From assembly GCA_026125895.1 (NCBI GenBank), contig JAHCKG010000036.1, positions 1 to 39,108 on the forward strand: a stretch of 39,108 bases of DNA, given 5' to 3'. Positions 10,701 through 18,270 of the stretch are shown in pieces. Source of the stretch: Pseudolabrys sp. (lineage in GTDB: Bacteria > Pseudomonadota > Alphaproteobacteria > Rhizobiales > Xanthobacteraceae). Under the pieces are notes generated by a model. That model did no database searches and was not told where the DNA came from. It saw only the letters and a program-made list of their open reading frames with translations. The position numbers and the translations under genes are program-made. Numbering within the stretch: position 1 is the first letter of the stretch; each line of letters starts with the position of its first letter.

Positions 10701-10849
10701 TAGCGCGTCGTCACCGACACGGTCGGCGGCACGACGTCCGGATATTGCGCGACCGGCAAGGTGTACAGCGCGACGGCGCCGATGACGATCATCATAATGG
10801 CGATGACGTTGGCGAGAACCGGACGCTCGATGAAGAATTTGGAGATCAT
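7706..10849 (-). CDS. RND efflux permease, HAE1 (AcrB/MexB-like) family
   Basis: The 1047-residue inner-membrane proton antiporter is full-length. It begins FFIERPVLANVIAIMMIVIG and has the family pattern PIEQQVNGVEGMIYMQS. The paired proton-relay aspartates lie in the fourth membrane helix (GIVVDDAIIVVEGAAHNIDRG, the last part differing from the usual VVENVER). LSAKNAILIVEFG is in the C-terminal half. Such pumps work as trimers with a lipoprotein adaptor and an outer-membrane channel. The adaptor is the gene just upstream; no outer-membrane channel gene is in the window, so a TolC-like protein elsewhere must be used. Substrates are probably hydrophobic drugs or solvents, by family only. Confidence 0.95.
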   Translation of the reverse strand: MISKFFIERPVLANVIAIMMIVIGAVALYTLPVAQYPDVVPPTVSVTTRYPGASARTVIDTVALPIEQQVNGVEGMIYMQSYAASDGSYNLTVTFKIGTDLNFAQVLVQNRVATAEAQLPSAVQAQGVVVQKKSTSMLQIATLTSTNPKHDSLFLSNYATISLKDELSRLPGVGSVTVFGAGSYAMRIWLDPLKMKARGLNVNDVVNALQSQNSQVTAGQIGAPPGPDTVPFQYTLNVVGRLNDVSEFADVIVKTGPTGQITRVRDVGTVELGAQTYGAIFKVDNKASAGLGISLSPGANALSVAEEVKTRLAELSKSFPQGMQYDVPFDVTVFVDASIHEVYKTLIEAAILVLIVILVFLQDWRAMLVPATTVPVTIIGAFAAMAAMGFTVNFATLFAIVLAIGIVVDDAIIVVEGAAHNIDRGMNGHDAAIEAMRLLLGPIIGITLVLLSVFLPAAFLPGLTGQMYAQFALVIAATALISAVNAVTLKPTQCALWLRPTVPMEKRNIFYRGFNKVYDKSEAAYERLMKRLVNHAGVVTVLALVAIGFTMYGFSRIPTGFIPVEDQGYMLATVQLPDGASLPRTQAVMEKLDAIARKNPGVDKVVTIAGISALDNSSNLSSAGVAYIILKDWAVRGKKLSLLPMYQSLSRDVAAIEEATVRVLPPPPIQGIGNAAGTTAQIELRDSSTDYVKLQSIVDALMANASSQSNIQAVISSFRANVPQYLVDVDRVKAQAVGVSVDQVFSALGGYLGSAYVNQFTQFGRTFQVVVQADAQFRLRTQDLDNISVRNSAGNMIPLSTLIDIKPVSGPSLVSLYNLYPSATVITLPARGHSSGETMSLMEQIAKQSFPPNTVMEWTGLSYQEKLVGNQMYFVFAMALLLVYLVLAGQYESWYQPAAVILAVPISLVGPVLTLLFLGIENNLYTQIGIVLLIALSAKNAILIVEFGRELRESGKGLLESAVEASRARFRPILMTSFAFILGVLPLVLSTGAGANARASIGITVFTGMLASTCLAVLFVPSFFVVIRGFEEWMKRGKTVPHPAPAE

Positions 10850-10856
10850 GTCAACA

Positions 10857-10986
10857 CCCGCTCATCCCCGCGCATAGCCGTCCAAAGGACGGCGTTCTTC
10901 GACCGCCTATGGCGGGGATCCAGGGCCAAGAAGGCCAGGCTTTCCGATGCTGCTCTGGATTCCCGCTCGCGCGGGAATGAGCGGAG
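10857..10986. repeat. Palindromic repeat element, family A copy 2 (between adaptor and permease genes)
   Basis: The left half (GGACGGCGTTCTTCGA and GCCTATGGCGGGGATCCAG) matches the element inside the gene at 1124-1852 almost base for base. The right end (CTGGATTCCCGCTCGCGCGG, then GAATGAGCGGAG) also matches. The middle holds an extra insert of about 30 bp. It fills most of the adaptor-permease gap and lies just upstream of the permease start codon. Confidence 0.85.
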
Positions 10987-11011
10987 TGAGTGGCGACGGC
11001 CTGTCACGATG

Positions 11012-12166
11012 CTAACTCTTCGCCGCCGGCGCGGCCGCCGTCTGCGGATCGACCTTCTGACCCGGCACGGCGCGCAGCATGCCATTGACGATGATGCGGT
11101 CGTCCTTGCCGACGCCCTTGTCGATCACCTGCAAGGTGCCGTCGAGCGGCCCGAGTTCGACGCGGCGCTGCTCGACGACGTTGTCCTTGTTGACGACGAG
11201 CAGATAGCGTCCGGCCTGGTCGGTGCCGAGCGCGGTGTCCGGCACCAGCAGCGCATCCTTCGGCGGGCCGAGCGGCACGCGCACGCGCACGAACAGGCCG
11301 GGCAACAGCACGTTGTTCGGATTATTGAGGAGGGCGCGGCCGGCCAGCGTGCCGGTCGAGGCATCGACCGTCGGCGCCGCGTAATCGAGCGTGCCCTTGT
11401 GCGGATAGCCGGTGTCGGTCTGCAGCGCGACTTCCACCGGCACCTTCTTGAGGTCTTCCGGCGTCAGGCCGCGCTCGGCGATCATGGCGCGGATGCCGAT
11501 CAGCTCGCGCTCGCCGACGCTGAAATTCACGTAAACCGGATCGGTCGAGACGATGCTGGCGAGCGGATTGCCGGTGCCCGACACGAAGGCGCCGACCGAC
11601 ACCTTGCGCGCGCTGACGACGCCGTCGAACGGCGCCGTGACCTGCGTGTAGTCGAGGTCGTTCTGCGCCAGCTTCGTCGCAGCGATCGCCTGATCGAGCG
11701 CGGCCTGGGCGCTGTCGCGGCTGGCGACGGCGTTGTCGAGGGTCGCCTTGGAGGCCGAACCGCTCGGCACCAGGTCGGCCTGGCGCTGGTAGTTTGCCTG
11801 CGCCGAGACCAGGCTGGCCCGGGCGTTGTCCTCGTTAGCCTTTGCCTGCTGGACTTTCAGCTCGTAGGGCTTCTGCTCGATGACGAACAGCACCTGCCCC
11901 TTCTTCACCGCGTCGCCGTCGTTGTATTTGATGGCCTGGACGAAGCCTGAGACGCGGGCGACCAGGTCGGCCGTGTTGACGGCGGCGACGTTGCCGGTCG
12001 ATTCCAGATAGCGGGTCACGGGCTTGGTGACCGGCGTAGCGACCGTCACCTTGGGTGGCGGCGGCGCGACATAGGCGTTTTTTTCGCCGCAGGCCGCCAG
12101 CAGCGTCGCCGTTGCCAGCACAGCGCCAACGGTAAGCCGACGCGGCCGCGTCCACCGAACAGTCAT
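11012..12166 (-). CDS. RND efflux periplasmic adaptor (membrane fusion lipoprotein)
   Basis: The 384-residue protein has a lipoprotein signal (LATATLLAAC, lipid-modified Cys at about 26). The biotinyl-lipoyl half (VAAVNTADLVARVSGFVQAI) is followed by an alpha-helical hairpin (about 100-175), the second lipoyl strand set (LDYTQVTAPFDGVVSARKV) and beta-barrel/membrane-proximal domains. It is AcrA/MexA-like and bridges the permease to the outer-membrane channel. The ATG at 12166 is chosen because it gives a compact lipoprotein signal; an in-frame GTG lies 42 bases upstream. It is followed by its permease after a 162-bp gap that holds a repeat. Confidence 0.93.
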   Translation of the reverse strand: MTVRWTRPRRLTVGAVLATATLLAACGEKNAYVAPPPPKVTVATPVTKPVTRYLESTGNVAAVNTADLVARVSGFVQAIKYNDGDAVKKGQVLFVIEQKPYELKVQQAKANEDNARASLVSAQANYQRQADLVPSGSASKATLDNAVASRDSAQAALDQAIAATKLAQNDLDYTQVTAPFDGVVSARKVSVGAFVSGTGNPLASIVSTDPVYVNFSVGERELIGIRAMIAERGLTPEDLKKVPVEVALQTDTGYPHKGTLDYAAPTVDASTGTLAGRALLNNPNNVLLPGLFVRVRVPLGPPKDALLVPDTALGTDQAGRYLLVVNKDNVVEQRRVELGPLDGTLQVIDKGVGKDDRIIVNGMLRAVPGQKVDPQTAAAPAAKS

Positions 12167-12335
12167 CACCAGCCCCCACAAAGGATAGCGGGGCCGGTGG
12201 TCGCCCACGTCAGCCCCTCAGCCGCATGAGGATCGCCCAGCGCGGCAGGGCTGACAAGGTGGAAAAATTTGGCTGTATTTTATCGAGGCGTCACACGCCG
12301 GCGCATTACATCGCGCCGGCGCTATGTGAGGCGGA

Positions 12336-12836
12336 TCACGATCCGGCGTTGAGCACCGTCACCGCGCGCCGGTTCTGGGACCAGCACGAGATGTCGTTAC
12401 AAACCGCAACCGGGCGCTCCTTGCCGTAGGAGATGGTGCGCATGCGGTTGGCGGCGATGCCATGCTGGATCAGATAATCGCGGACGTTCTGGGCGCGGCG
12501 GGCGCCGAGCGCGATGTTGTATTCGCGGGTGCCGCGCTCGTCGGCATGGCCCTCGATGGTGAAGCTGTACTGGCTGTAGCGGTTCAGCCACTGCACCTGC
12601 TTGTCGAGCGTCTCGCGCGCGGTCGGCGACAGGTCGGTCTGGTCGGTGTCGAAGAACACCCGATCGCCGACATTGACCACGAAGTCCTGCTGGCTGCCGG
12701 GCGTCGAAGCCGAGCCGGCTCCACCGTTGGCGCCGCCGTCGGTGGCGTTCTGGTTGGCGCAAGCCGAAATGGCGAGGCCCAGCGCCAGAACGGCGGCAAG
12801 GCGCGCACCACGAAGCAATTTCCCGATCTCAGTCAT
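12336..12836 (-). CDS. pal: Peptidoglycan-associated lipoprotein Pal
   Basis: The 166-residue outer-membrane lipoprotein has a lipobox (LAISAC, Cys 26), a short linker and an OmpA-like domain. The domain contains the peptidoglycan-binding pattern HADERGTREYNIALGARRA and ends SYGKERPVAV. It anchors the outer membrane to the cell wall and binds TolB. The ATG at 12836 is preferred to one six bases upstream because AGGGAG then lies at a normal distance. It is 258 bp downstream of tolB, a wide gap for this operon and a possible site for an internal promoter. The next gene on the strand is the efflux adaptor instead of cpoB. Confidence 0.97.
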   Translation of the reverse strand: MTEIGKLLRGARLAAVLALGLAISACANQNATDGGANGGAGSASTPGSQQDFVVNVGDRVFFDTDQTDLSPTARETLDKQVQWLNRYSQYSFTIEGHADERGTREYNIALGARRAQNVRDYLIQHGIAANRMRTISYGKERPVAVCNDISCWSQNRRAVTVLNAGS

Positions 12837-13094
12837 ACCCATACTCCCTACGCGCAATGCGCGGTGCGCGGCAGTCCCGATGGTTCACGAGGGAGCGCGC
12901 GCGTTCAGCCATTTTCTACCAGCCTGTTGGTTAAGCGAACCTTCCATCAACCTTGATGGAACATTGCCAGGGTCGCTAAAACCCGCCGGACCGGCTTAAA
13001 CCAGCGGTTATGGTTAAGACCCGGTGAATATGGCGGACTGACGGCCAGCGCCCCAATGGGACGCCGATTCCCGGCTCTGTCCCCTCCCGGACGT

Positions 13095-14438
13095 TTACGA
13101 CAGCAGCGGCGACCAGGCCGGATCGGACGCCAGTGACGGCGTCGGCTCTTTCAGTTCGTTGCGCCCGGTGATGTCGATGGTGAAGAGATTCGGTCCCTGG
13201 CCGAGGTCGCGGAAGAACATGATGACGCGGCCGTTCGGCGCGAAGGTCGGGCCTTCGTTGTGGAAGCCCGCGGTCAGCACGCGTTCGCCCTGGCCGTCCG
13301 GCTTGATGATGCCGATGGAGAACTGGCCGCGGGCCTGGCCGGTGAAGGCGATGAAGTCGCCGCGCGGCGACCACACCGGCGTCGAATGGCTGCCTTCGCC
13401 GAAGGAAATGCGCTGCGCCTGACCGCCGGACGCAGCCATGACGTAGATTTGCGGCGAGCCGCCGCGATCGCTCTCGAAGCAGATGTAGCGGCCGTCGGGC
13501 GAATAGCACGGCGCGGTGTCGATCGCCGGCGTGTCGGTGAGCCGCGTCGTCTGCTTTGAGCGCAGGTCCATGGTGAACAGGTTGGCGTTGGCGCCCTGCT
13601 GCAAGCTCATGATGACGCGCTGGCCGTCGGGCGAGAAGCGCGGCGCGAAGGTCATGCCGGGGAAGTTGCCGACGATCTCGCGCTGCCCGGTCTCGATGTT
13701 GAGCAGATAGACGCGCGGATCCGACTGCCCGTAGGACATGTAGGTGATCTCTTGCGTCGTCGGGTTGAAGCGCGGTGTCAGCACCAGATCGTCGCCGCGC
13801 GTCAGATAGCGCACGCCCGCGCCGTCCTGATCCATGATGGCGAGACGTTTGACGCGGCGGTCCTTGGGCCCGGTCTCGTCGACGAAGACGATGCGACTGT
13901 CGAAATAGCCCTTCTCGCCAGTCAGGCGCTCATAGATCGCGTCCGAGATGATGTGGGCGATGCGCCGCCAGTTGTCCGGCGTGGTGAAATACTGTTTGCC
14001 GTCGAGCTGCTGGCCGGCGAACACGTCCCAGAGACGGAATTCGGCCTTGAGGCGGCCGTCGCCCTGGCGGGTAATGCGGCCGGTGACCAGCGCCTGCGCG
14101 TTGATGACCCGCCAGTCGGCAAAGCGCGGCACGGCATCCGAGTTGGTGATCTTCTCGGTGAAGGCGGCCGGATTGATCGGCGCGAAGAGGCCGGAGCGCT
14201 GCAGGTTGTTCGAGATGATGCCGGTGACGTTGCGCGCGGTCTCGGCCTCGGCCGGCGATCCGGCGAGGAAGTCCGGCAGCGCGATCGGCATCGGCTGCAC
14301 ATTGCCGGAGGTGATCTCGAGCCGCAGCACAGCGCCGGCCTGCCGCGGCGTCAGCGCCGCCAGCGCGCCGATGCCGGCCCCGGCCATCAGGGTCCGCCGC
14401 GTCAAGCTCGAGGAATTAGAAACATCGGGTCGGTTCAT
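13095..14438 (-). CDS. tolB: Tol-Pal system beta-propeller TolB
   Basis: This 447-residue periplasmic protein has an N-terminal domain (about 40-165) and a six-bladed propeller marked by repeated [25 protein letters not shown] and [11 protein letters not shown] segments. It cycles between Pal and TolA. The N-terminus contains a twin arginine followed by a hydrophobic stretch ([18 protein letters not shown]), suggesting Tat rather than Sec export. The ATG at 14438 is chosen because the frame upstream lacks an ATG and overlaps the operon junction. It lies 54 bp after tolA. Confidence 0.96.
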   Translation of the reverse strand: MNRPDVSNSSSLTRRTLMAGAGIGALAALTPRQAGAVLRLEITSGNVQPMPIALPDFLAGSPAEAETARNVTGIISNNLQRSGLFAPINPAAFTEKITNSDAVPRFADWRVINAQALVTGRITRQGDGRLKAEFRLWDVFAGQQLDGKQYFTTPDNWRRIAHIISDAIYERLTGEKGYFDSRIVFVDETGPKDRRVKRLAIMDQDGAGVRYLTRGDDLVLTPRFNPTTQEITYMSYGQSDPRVYLLNIETGQREIVGNFPGMTFAPRFSPDGQRVIMSLQQGANANLFTMDLRSKQTTRLTDTPAIDTAPCYSPDGRYICFESDRGGSPQIYVMAASGGQAQRISFGEGSHSTPVWSPRGDFIAFTGQARGQFSIGIIKPDGQGERVLTAGFHNEGPTFAPNGRVIMFFRDLGQGPNLFTIDITGRNELKEPTPSLASDPAWSPLLS

Positions 14439-14492
14439 TGCAATCGCTTTCGAATCGGGCGGCGCGTTGCACCGGATGATCAATCAAGAGAA

Positions 14493-15392
14493 TTACTGGA
14501 ACATGTCGCGCGGCGTAAAGCCGATCTCGATGTCTTTCCAGCTGTCATAGTGTTCGGGTCTCAGCATCGTATAAGGCTGGCATTGCAGAATGGCGCGGCG
14601 GCCGCTTTCGGCGAAAGCCGGGCCGAACGGCGACGCCGACCCCTCGACCGGATCGGGTCCACGTTCGACGGTACCATCGCGCCGGAACAGAACGCGGAAC
14701 ACCACCTTCAGGTTCTCCGCGCCCTCCGCGCCGACGGGAATCGACCAGCAGGAGGCGACGCGGCGGCGGAAGGCGTCGATCTCGGACTGCGTCAATTTGG
14801 CCGCGGCGCCGACGGCGGTGCCGAGATTGGGGTCCTTGTTGAGCTCGGCGCCGGTCAGCGACGCGCGCGTCGGATCGCGCTTGTCGAGCAGCGCCGCGAT
14901 CTTGTTCGGATCGAATTTCTCTTCCGGCTTCTTCGGCACAGGCGGCCGCTTCGGCGGCATCGGCTGCGGCTTGGTCTCCGGCTTCGGCTTGTCGTCCTTG
15001 AGCTTGTCGGCGATCTGGTCGGGCTTCGGCGGCGTCGGCTTGGGCTCGACCTTCTTCTCCGGGGGCTTCGGCTCGGGCTGCGGAGGCGGCGCGGCCGCTT
15101 CCTTGTTGTTCTCGACCGTGCGCTTGTCGTTGATCGTCGGCTTGATCTCGTCGGGCGGCTTGGGCGGCGGCTCGGCGACCTTCTCGACGATCGGCTTCGG
15201 CTTCTCGGCCGGCTTGGGCGCGTCCTTGACGCCCTTGGTGATCTCGGAGAATTCCTTGTCGGAAATGATGTCCACCGGCAGCGAGTCAGGCGGGGTGACT
15301 TCGAAGGCTTTGCTGTTGAGAGACAGCGTCGCCCAGCCCAGCACGGCAACGTGCAGGACCGTCGAGATCACCGATGCCGTCTTCATCTGCAT
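14493..15392 (-). CDS. tolA: TolA energy-transducing envelope protein
   Basis: The 299-residue protein has one N-terminal membrane helix (VISTVLHVAVLGWATLSL). A long Pro/Lys/Glu-rich periplasmic spacer follows (about 55-165, repeated KPKP, PEPKPPEKK). The C-terminal domain (about 190-299) contains the conserved CWSIPVGAE. It links the TolQR proton motor to TolB-Pal and outer-membrane proteins. The ATG at 15392 lies 3 bp after the tolR stop. The proline-rich rather than Ala/Lys-helical spacer is usual for rhizobial TolA. Confidence 0.93.
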   Translation of the reverse strand: MQMKTASVISTVLHVAVLGWATLSLNSKAFEVTPPDSLPVDIISDKEFSEITKGVKDAPKPAEKPKPIVEKVAEPPPKPPDEIKPTINDKRTVENNKEAAAPPPQPEPKPPEKKVEPKPTPPKPDQIADKLKDDKPKPETKPQPMPPKRPPVPKKPEEKFDPNKIAALLDKRDPTRASLTGAELNKDPNLGTAVGAAAKLTQSEIDAFRRRVASCWSIPVGAEGAENLKVVFRVLFRRDGTVERGPDPVEGSASPFGPAFAESGRRAILQCQPYTMLRPEHYDSWKDIEIGFTPRDMFQ

Positions 15393-15395
15393 CGT

Positions 15396-15851
15396 TTATT
15401 TGCCGCCACCCTGTTCGAATTCGGTGACCAGCGCGACGCGGTGGAAGCCGGCGGCCGACAGGCGGCCCATGACCGACATCATCGACCCGTAACTGACGTT
15501 TTTGTCGCCGCGCACATAGACGCGTGCTTCCTTGCCGCCGCGCGCCTGCGCGACCGCGTCAAGTTTCGGCACCAGCTTGTCGAGCTCGATTTCCTCGTTC
15601 TGCAAATAGACCTTGCCCTTGTCGTTGATCGACAGGGTCAGCGGCTCCTTGTCCTGGTCGAGGCTCTTGGCCTGGGTCTGCGGCAAGTCGATCGGCACGC
15701 CGACGGTGAGCAGCGGCGCCGACACCATGAAGATGATGAGCAGCACCAGCATCACGTCGACCATCGGCGTGACGTTGATTTCGGCCATCACCGCGCGGCG
15801 GCGATGACGTCCCCGGCCAACGGTCGGCGTTGCGGCATTCGAAGCTGCCAT
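15396..15851 (-). CDS. tolR: TolR proton-channel subunit (ExbD/TolR family)
   Basis: The 151-residue protein has a basic cytosolic N-terminus, one membrane helix (about 30-50, VDVMLVLLIIFMVSAPLLTV) with the conserved proton-path aspartate at residue 32, and a periplasmic domain with RVYVRGDKNVSYGSMMSVMG. With TolQ it converts proton flow to motion of TolA. It is tightly spaced with tolA. Confidence 0.96.
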   Translation of the reverse strand: MAASNAATPTVGRGRHRRRAVMAEINVTPMVDVMLVLLIIFMVSAPLLTVGVPIDLPQTQAKSLDQDKEPLTLSINDKGKVYLQNEEIELDKLVPKLDAVAQARGGKEARVYVRGDKNVSYGSMMSVMGRLSAAGFHRVALVTEFEQGGGK

Positions 15852-15924
15852 AGCTTAGGTCCCCTGCGGCGCGTTACAGGCCGTAAGCCCCCGGATGGCC
15901 CGCGATCCGCGCCTGTCGCTCGTG

Positions 15925-16641
15925 TTAGTTGCCGCCACGCTCGTCGATCTGACGCGACAGAATGGCCGAGAATTCGTCGGCGAAGCCCTCGAGGCGCTGG
16001 GCCTGTTTGTTCACTTCGCTGGCGAACTTGTTATAGAAAATCGTCGCCGGTATGGCGGCGATGAGGCCGATTGCGGTCGCCATCAGCGCCTCGGCGATGC
16101 CGGGCGCTACCACCGCGAGCGAGGTATTCTTCGACGCCGCGATCGACTGGAAGCTGGTCATGATGCCGACCACGGTGCCGAACAGTCCGATGAACGGGCC
16201 GGCCGAGCCGATGGTCGCCAGCACCAGGAGGCGCTTTTCCAGGCGCTCGATCTCGCGCGCGATAGTGACCTGCATCACCTTGTCGATGCGCATCTGCAGG
16301 CCGGCAAAGGAGCGCGGCGCGCCTTCGAAGCTGCGCTTCCACTCGCGCATCGCGGCGACGAACAAAGCCCCCATCGAATGGTTCGGCTTCGACGACAGCG
16401 TGCGGTAGAGCTCTTCCAGCGACTGGCCCGACCAGAACGCCGCTTCGAAACTATCCATGGCGCGGCGCGTGCGCGCATACAGAACGGTCTTGTCGATGAC
16501 GATGGCCCAGAGCCAGATCGAGCTGGCGGTGAGCCCAACCATCACCAGCTTGACGAGCCAGCTGGCGTGCCAGAACAAGGTCCAGAGCGATAGATCGGAA
16601 CTGATCGAGGGCAGCGACTGTGCCACATCGGCAGGATTCAT
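15925..16641 (-). CDS. tolQ: TolQ proton-channel subunit (MotA/TolQ/ExbB family)
   Basis: The 238-residue inner-membrane protein has three helices: about 27-50, then GSAGPFIGLFGTVVGIMTSF (second), and IAEALMATAIGLIAAIPATI (third). These are the family signatures. It forms the pentameric ring around TolR. It is the first gene of the tol operon here; ybgC, normally directly upstream, lies about 9.5 kb away. The ATG at 16641 fits the family start (MNPADVAQSLP). Confidence 0.96.
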   Translation of the reverse strand: MNPADVAQSLPSISSDLSLWTLFWHASWLVKLVMVGLTASSIWLWAIVIDKTVLYARTRRAMDSFEAAFWSGQSLEELYRTLSSKPNHSMGALFVAAMREWKRSFEGAPRSFAGLQMRIDKVMQVTIAREIERLEKRLLVLATIGSAGPFIGLFGTVVGIMTSFQSIAASKNTSLAVVAPGIAEALMATAIGLIAAIPATIFYNKFASEVNKQAQRLEGFADEFSAILSRQIDERGGN

Positions 16642-16880
16642 GAGGCACGTCCTTCAGGTGTCGCGAACCTTCCGCGAGGTCCGGCCCGGTGCATTGTTAA
16701 CCAATGGCGCGGTTTAACAGGCGGAATCCCTGCCAAACTTGACCAAATAAGGGCATTCGCGGCCGGAAATGCGAGATCCCGGACGTTATCTGGGCCCTCT
16801 AAACAGCGCTGATTATGGTTAAGGATTGGTTAGGAGAAGCTTGCGGCAGCAAAGAGCCCGCCCGGCAAAATCAGCCAATG
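16642..16880. other. Upstream region of the tol operon, no gene seen
   Basis: These 239 bp hold no credible ORF. I see several TTAA-type motifs on the plus strand: an inverted GTTAACC/GGTTTAAC pair near 16696-16719, and TTAA-N7-TTAG at 16819-16833, one base short of the CtrA consensus. The tolQ promoter must lie here, but no clear -35/-10 pair could be placed. Confidence 0.4.
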
Positions 16881-16917
16881 AAAAAGCCGCCCGCCTCGGG
16901 GAGAGAGCGGACGGCTT
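16881..16917 (-). terminator. Rho-independent terminator after the DUF2852 gene
   Basis: The stem AAGCCGTCCGC / GCGGGCGGCTT (minus strand, one mismatch) is followed by TTTTTC. It lies about 80 bp beyond the DUF2852 stop on the minus strand. Confidence 0.75.
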
Positions 16918-16951
16918 GGCTCACGCAGTGTGAGTTGGGGGACTTTACCTA

Positions 16952-16999
16952 GCGCATGATCTGACCCGAAAACCGGAATCCACTTTTCGGGATCATGCG
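16952..16999. repeat. Palindromic repeat, family C copy 1 (RIME/Bru-RS-like)
   Basis: The element runs from GCGCATGATC to GATCATGCG with inner arms CCGAAAA / CTTTTCGG. It abuts the DUF2852 stop codon. An inverted near-identical copy is at 30152-30200. Such CGCATGATC...GATCATGCG palindromes are widespread in Rhizobiales; the family name is by recall, not by search. Confidence 0.85.
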
Positions 17000-17452
17000 T
17001 TAGTTCTGCGTGGGGCTTTCGTCGGACGGGCGGTTGCGCCGCTCGGCCATGAAGGCATCGAACTCGGTCTTGTCCTTGGCGAAGCGCAGGCGCTCCAGGA
17101 ACGACTTGAACTCACGCTGCTCGTCCTCGAGGCGCTTCAGCGTCTCGTTGCGGTACTCATCGAAGGCGGCGTTGCCGCTCGACGGCTGGCCGCCGCCGAA
17201 GCCGAAGCCGAAGCCGCCGTTAGAACCGTTGCCGCCGGCCATCTTGCCGCGCATCCAGTCCATCTTGTGCTGCAGGCGATCCATCTTGTGCTGCCAGCGA
17301 TCGTGGCCGCGATAACCGCATCCCATTCTTCCGCTCCCGATTGTGAAGGCCAGAACTGCAAGACCGAGGGGCCACCAGGCCATGAACCCCAATACGACCA
17401 GGGCAATCCAGGCGGGTTTGCCGAATTCGTCGAGCTTCGCGGTGATTGGCAT
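17000..17452 (-). CDS. DUF2852 small membrane protein
   Basis: The 150-residue protein has one N-terminal hydrophobic segment (PAWIALVVLGFMAWWPLGLAVLAF). A His/Met/Lys-rich juxtamembrane stretch (HDRWQHKMDRLQHKMDWM) follows, then a Gly/Phe-rich linker and a charged C-terminal helix (EYRNETLKRLEDEQREFKSFL). This is the DUF2852 family, of unknown function. The ATG at 17452 gives the typical MPITAKLDEFGKPAW start and has AAGG upstream. Two 19-bp dyads lie 30-90 bp upstream of the start, so it is probably repressor-controlled. The His/Met-rich stretch could bind metal; that is a guess. Confidence 0.88.
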   Translation of the reverse strand: MPITAKLDEFGKPAWIALVVLGFMAWWPLGLAVLAFTIGSGRMGCGYRGHDRWQHKMDRLQHKMDWMRGKMAGGNGSNGGFGFGFGGGQPSSGNAAFDEYRNETLKRLEDEQREFKSFLERLRFAKDKTEFDAFMAERRNRPSDESPTQN

Positions 17453-17480
17453 TTGGCCTTGTCCTCTGCTCCGCGTGTGA

Positions 17481-17499
17481 ATGTAAATAACATTTACAT
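17481..17499. promoter_or_regulatory. 19-bp operator-like dyad upstream of the DUF2852 gene (site 1)
   Basis: ATGTAAATAACATTTACAT has perfect 8-bp arms. It matches the consensus ATGTNAA-N5-TTTACAT that recurs at 17521-17539 and, 4 kb away, at 21466-21484 between a TetR gene and doxX. Confidence 0.65.
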
Positions 17500-17520
17500 G
17501 GATAAGGGCGCTCAAGCGGA

Positions 17521-17539
17521 ATGTCAACACCCTTTACAT
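17521..17539. promoter_or_regulatory. 19-bp operator-like dyad upstream of the DUF2852 gene (site 2)
   Basis: ATGTCAACACCCTTTACAT is a degenerate copy of the same consensus. Its centre is exactly 40 bp from site 1, close to four helical turns, so two dimers could bind on the same face. Confidence 0.55.
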
Positions 17540-17596
17540 CGAGAATTTGAGGTAGGGCCGCCGGGCCGGATTGCGAGGGGGTGCGGCGCAATTACC

Positions 17597-17739
17597 CTTT
17601 CACCCTCCCCTGGAGGGGGAGGGTCGACAGCATGAGCGCAGCGAATGCTGTCGGGGTGGGGTGACGTGCAGCACGGATGGTTTCACCCCACCCCGCTCGC
17701 TAACGCTCGCGACCCTCCCCCTCCAGGGGAGGGTGAAAG
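17597..17739. repeat. Palindromic repeat element, family B copy 2
   Basis: The two ends (17597-17626 and 17710-17739) are perfect 30-bp inverted copies, each itself a hairpin (CCCTCCCCTGGAGGGGGAGG). The centre has GACAGCATGAGCG / CGAATGCTGTC. It occupies most of the 329-bp gap between the DUF2852 and HxlR genes. It shares its core with the element inside tilS. Confidence 0.9.
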
Positions 17740-17781
17740 AGTTTCTGGTCGATGCAGGCGAACGTGCCGCAACTGCGATTG

Positions 17782-18231
17782 TCAGAGCACGCGGCCGTCC
17801 TGAGCTCTACCCTGCTCGGTCCGCGAGGTTCCGGTTCTTTCCCAATACTGCGCGATGCGCGGCAGGCTGAGTTCGATCCAGTCGGCCAACACCCTCACCT
17901 TCTCCGCGGCCTCGCGGCCGAGGGGCGTGAGACTGTATTCGACGTGCGGCGGCACGACCTGATACGCGACGCGCGACACCATGCCGTCGGCTTCGAGTTG
18001 CTGCAGCGTCTGCGCCAGCATGCGTTCGCTGACCCCGCCGATCGTGCGCCGCAGTTCGCTGAAGCGGTGCATGCGCCGTTCCAGAACGATCAGCACCAGC
18101 ACGCCCCAGCGGCTGGTCAGGTGCTTGAGCACATCGCGGGACGGGCAGTTCGCCGCCAGAACGTCGCCGCGCAGCAACTGTTCGGACAGCGGCACGCCGG
18201 CCTCCGGATCGAGATTGTCGTCGCCTGCCAT
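17782..18231 (-). CDS. HxlR-family (QorR-like) transcription regulator
   Basis: This 149-residue winged-helix protein has the HxlR layout: a conserved Cys in NCPSRDVLKHLTSRWGVLVL (Cys 29), then RFSELRRTIGGVSERMLAQTLQQLEADGMVSR (recognition helix and wing) and YSLTPLGRE. The conserved cysteine is the redox/electrophile sensor in studied members such as QorR and HypR. It is divergent from the quinone-reductase-like gene, with a 119-bp gap holding ACTAA/TTAGT repeats. By this layout it probably represses that gene and itself. It starts at the ATG at 18231. Confidence 0.9.
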   Translation of the reverse strand: MAGDDNLDPEAGVPLSEQLLRGDVLAANCPSRDVLKHLTSRWGVLVLIVLERRMHRFSELRRTIGGVSERMLAQTLQQLEADGMVSRVAYQVVPPHVEYSLTPLGREAAEKVRVLADWIELSLPRIAQYWERTGTSRTEQGRAQDGRVL

Positions 18232-18270
18232 GACTTTGATCTCTCACTCCCGGCTCAGGGACTTCTTCAA

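Noticed and set aside
9371-11950. 859-residue open frame on the plus strand opposite the RND genes
   Set aside because: It is His/Arg/Asp-rich, has no domain pattern and runs across two real genes and a repeat; it is a GC-driven shadow.
13752-16064. 770-residue open frame opposite tolB-tolA-tolR
   Set aside because: Arg/Leu/Gly-rich low-complexity sequence; the other strand holds the unmistakable Tol proteins.
16819-16833. CtrA box upstream of tolQ
   Set aside because: TTAA-N7-TTAG misses one base and lies about 180 bp upstream, and TTAA half-sites are common here; too weak to call.
17597-17739. Possible CRISPR or tandem array in the GC-rich inverted repeats
   Set aside because: There are only two arms in opposite orientation and no regularly spaced direct repeats.
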